This document shows positions 3,531 through 5,478 of a stretch of 5,478 nt of DNA, piece after piece. A program made the position numbers and the translations under genes. The notes below the pieces were generated by a model. It saw only the letters and a list, made by a program, of their open reading frames with translations, ran no database searches and had not been told where the DNA came from. Source of the stretch: an uncultured Terriglobus sp. (GTDB lineage: Bacteria; Acidobacteriota; Terriglobia; Terriglobales; Acidobacteriaceae); contig CALMAP010000165.1 in the NCBI GenBank assembly GCA_937859825.1, positions 8,608 to 14,085 on the forward strand, read 5' to 3'. Position 1 is the stretch's first letter; every line of letters starts with the position of its first letter.

Positions 3531-5237
3531 TCAGTGAGCGAGGCAGGTGTTGAGTGAGTTTTCCGGGTGCAACTCCACCGTCGTTACAGGGGGCAGAGCG
3601 CCAGTGAGCTTCTGCAAAGCTTCATTCACGCGGCGCACGTTGCCTGCGTCTATGGCTGTCGCATAGATAATCACGCGGCTGTACACCGCACTGACCGGGG
3701 CGTGGGGCGAGCAGAGCTTCCCGAGAGGCACCCAGGTGTTGGGAACACCCTGCTTAAACCACTCCGGGTAGACGGCCACAAGCCCAATCTGGTGTTCGCG
3801 TGTTACATGATCGAGCCATGCCGGTGTTTTGTCGAGCGGCGACACTCGGGCGCTTTCCAGCGAGCCCAGTCCGTAAAGATCAAGAACGTACTGCGTTGGA
3901 GCGCGGTTGAAGCTCACAAGTCCAAGATCGTTTACCGCAACTCTGCCTTTGTAGAAATCGTGTGTGAGCCGTGCGACCTGAAACTGCTGCTCGTAGATGC
4001 CGAGGGCTGCGGCAGGCGTCGCTAGCAGCGGCTGCATGTACACCGCGGCAAGCCCTGCGACGGCCACCAGCAGGAGACCGGAAGGTCTTCTGCGGAACGG
4101 CGCTCCAGAATCGGCCGGCTGCTCTTCGGGTACGCTTTCTGGCGTTCTTGCGTCGAGCGCAATCGCAAGCAGGAGCGTGAAGGCGAGCGCGTAGATCTCA
4201 TATCGGAAAAACCAGCCGTTCGGCCCCGCGATCGTTTGCAGAGTGGCTGCGCAAAAGCCACCCAGAGCGCAGAAGAAGAGCGTTCGCTTCGTTCGACTGC
4301 GTCGTGCGAGATACCCGAGAACCACGCTCAAAATCAGTTCCGGTGCACGCTCGGGATCACGCAAGGTAGCGAGTGCAACACGCAGCATCGTGCCTGTAAC
4401 CCGCGCCGCCATGCTTGTACCGGCGTGCACCTGTGCGCTGCTCTTCAGCAGCACGGACAGAGGCAGCGCAGGCAGTCCAAGGTGCCGCAGGAAGAGGCTG
4501 AATCCGAGCGGCACCATGGCGCTGCATCCCACAAGCAACAGCGCGTCGCGTCGCCGTTTGGTTGCTGACAAAGCAAGGGCGACGGCAGCGGTCAGAAGAA
4601 AGCCTTCGTACCGCACAGACGGCAGGACCATCGCGGCAAGCAGCGTCCAGCCGGGCGGTTCTACGTTGTCCATGATGCAAAGCACGGCGTAAGCGCAGCA
4701 GACGCTGAGCAGCACTTGCAAAACGTGTTCCATGCCAGTGAGCGTGAGTCCCGGCAGGTTCAGCGCGAAGGTGAGCAGCACCACCAGCAAGCGTGCCCGC
4801 CTGTCTGTCGCCACTCCTCGAATTCCGAAGCTCCTGCGTATACACAGCGCTAGCAGGAACACGGTTGCAACGCCGCACAGCGCATTCAGGAACAGCGGTA
4901 GATACTGCAGCCAGGCACGATGCGCGAAAGGCACAAAAACAAGCGGCCATACGATGCTGGATGATGGGCTGGCAAACTCACCCGCGTTGATGCCGTACAG
5001 CCAGGTGCGAATGCGCTCCGCCAGTGCCAGGTGGATGTAGGGATCGTCGAGGGTGTAGACGAAGTGTCCGCCCGTCATGCCGACAATGGCAAGGGAAAGA
5101 AAGGCAACGGTGGCGAGATAGATGAGACTGCCGAGCAGTCCACCACCCGCGTGCAGCACGCTTAGGAGTTCTGCCATCCTGCCTGGGGCCACCTCGTTTG
5201 AAACGGGAGATTTCGGCTCTGTCGGCGGGGTGTGCAC
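3531..5237 (-). CDS. Polytopic membrane protein, probable GT-C-fold glycosyltransferase of unknown specificity
   Basis: A 568-residue integral membrane protein. Hydrophobic segments at about 34-55, 90-104, 108-133, 148-165, 168-188, 197-222, 232-250, 318-337, 342-362 and 386-406 suggest some ten membrane passes. A soluble C-terminal domain of about 160 residues follows. After the first helix comes YTLDDPYIHLALAERI (61-76) and then GINAGEFASPSSSIVWP (82-98). An acidic pair in the first extracytoplasmic loop (D64-D65) is the usual catalytic site of GT-C transferases using polyprenyl-phosphate sugars. The C-terminal domain holds VAVNDLGLVSF (433-443), YVLDLYGLGSLE (450-461) and IGLVAVYPEWF (484-494). 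Donor, acceptor and product are not identifiable; an envelope glycan or glycoprotein role is inferred. The start is uncertain. GTG at 5237, 4 nt after the hydrolase stop, lacks a clear Shine-Dalgarno; ATG at 5177 (residue 21) has GAGGTGG about 11 nt upstream and would drop a hydrophilic 20-residue leader. The gene is convergent with tsf and ends at the shared terminator. Confidence 0.72.
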   Translation of the reverse strand: MHTPPTEPKSPVSNEVAPGRMAELLSVLHAGGGLLGSLIYLATVAFLSLAIVGMTGGHFVYTLDDPYIHLALAERIRTWLYGINAGEFASPSSSIVWPLVFVPFAHRAWLQYLPLFLNALCGVATVFLLALCIRRSFGIRGVATDRRARLLVVLLTFALNLPGLTLTGMEHVLQVLLSVCCAYAVLCIMDNVEPPGWTLLAAMVLPSVRYEGFLLTAAVALALSATKRRRDALLLVGCSAMVPLGFSLFLRHLGLPALPLSVLLKSSAQVHAGTSMAARVTGTMLRVALATLRDPERAPELILSVVLGYLARRSRTKRTLFFCALGGFCAATLQTIAGPNGWFFRYEIYALAFTLLLAIALDARTPESVPEEQPADSGAPFRRRPSGLLLVAVAGLAAVYMQPLLATPAAALGIYEQQFQVARLTHDFYKGRVAVNDLGLVSFNRAPTQYVLDLYGLGSLESARVSPLDKTPAWLDHVTREHQIGLVAVYPEWFKQGVPNTWVPLGKLCSPHAPVSAVYSRVIIYATAIDAGNVRRVNEALQKLTGALPPVTTVELHPENSLNTCLAH

Positions 5238-5241
5238 GACG

Positions 5242-5478
5242 CTAGGCTAACGCAGCGCCGGTCCCGTCGGCTCCGCCAATCTGTAAGCAGAACTCTTTCA
5301 GCAACTGTGCGATTTCATCGGGGCACTCGTACGGTGTCAGGTGGGCAGCGTCCTTCAGCATGTGGAGCGTGCCGCCGGTGGCCTCCACCAGCGGGAGCGT
5401 CTCGCGATGTTGCACGTCCGGTGCGATGGCTTGGTCATGCTCCCCGACGATCAGAATCGACGGCACGTCTAACTTGGT
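5242..5478 (-). CDS. C-terminal end of an alpha/beta hydrolase fold protein
   Basis: The frame is open from the right window edge to TAG at 5242-5244, so only the last 78 residues are seen and the true start is outside. The fragment carries the two late landmarks of the alpha/beta hydrolase fold. The first is the strand-loop LDVPSILIVGEHDQAIAP (3-20), in which D15 is the expected catalytic acid. The second is LKDAAHLTPYECPDEIAQLL (41-60), in which H46 is the expected catalytic histidine, followed by the closing helix. The nucleophile elbow lies upstream, outside the window, so the substrate cannot be told. The visible part fits the broad class of esterases, lactonases and haloperoxidase-like hydrolases. 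It ends 4 nt before the GTG of the membrane-protein gene on the same strand, which suggests one transcript and possible translational coupling. That spacing alone does not prove a shared pathway. Confidence 0.82.
   Translation of the reverse strand, partial: TKLDVPSILIVGEHDQAIAPDVQHRETLPLVEATGGTLHMLKDAAHLTPYECPDEIAQLLKEFCLQIGGADGTGAALA

Noticed and set aside
4357..4950. Arg/Ala-rich frames on both strands inside the membrane-protein gene
   Set aside because: They lie within a 568-codon gene with coherent membrane topology and have no start context or domains of their own.
1..5478. Mobile element, CRISPR array, toxin-antitoxin or defence gene
   Set aside because: No transposase, integrase, direct-repeat array, terminal repeats or defence-type domain was seen; the inverted repeats found are all intergenic regulatory-type structures.

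Overview
The window looks like a chromosomal housekeeping region of a moderately GC-rich bacterium. The forms of L13, S9, S2 and EF-Ts, the order rplM-rpsI-rpsB-tsf with no pyrH after tsf, and flanking polytopic membrane proteins of glycosyltransferase-C (GT-C) type together suggest an Acidobacteriota member of the Terriglobus/Granulicella/Acidobacterium kind. That placement is inference from remembered family sequences; no search was run.

Layout, left to right. Positions 1-467 (+) hold the last membrane segment and soluble C-terminal domain of a membrane protein, probably a family 39-like glycosyltransferase, cut by the window edge. Positions 468-710 are a gene-free leader with a weak promoter candidate. 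Positions 711-3472 (+) are the translation cluster: rplM (L13), rpsI (S9), rpsB (S2 with a long acidic tail) and tsf (short-form EF-Ts). rplM and rpsI lie 25 nt apart. The rpsI-rpsB spacer (164 nt) and rpsB-tsf spacer (143 nt) both contain strong inverted repeats that could be regulatory. Positions 3493-3526 are a textbook intrinsic terminator that can serve both strands. On the minus strand, convergent with tsf, are a 568-residue polytopic membrane protein (3531-5237) and, 4 nt upstream of it, the C-terminal end of an alpha/beta hydrolase (5242 to the right edge). These two probably share a transcript.

Functionally, the four central genes supply two small-subunit proteins, one large-subunit protein and the EF-Tu nucleotide-exchange factor, so co-expression makes sense. 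The spacers are where expression of S2 and EF-Ts could be set separately from L13/S9. The flanking genes have envelope-type or metabolic roles that the sequence does not pin down.

I found no mobile element, CRISPR array, tRNA or rRNA, and no sign of a wholly new system. The most interesting material is the non-coding RNA structure upstream of rpsB and tsf, and the similar C-terminal layout of the two membrane proteins flanking the ribosomal cluster.
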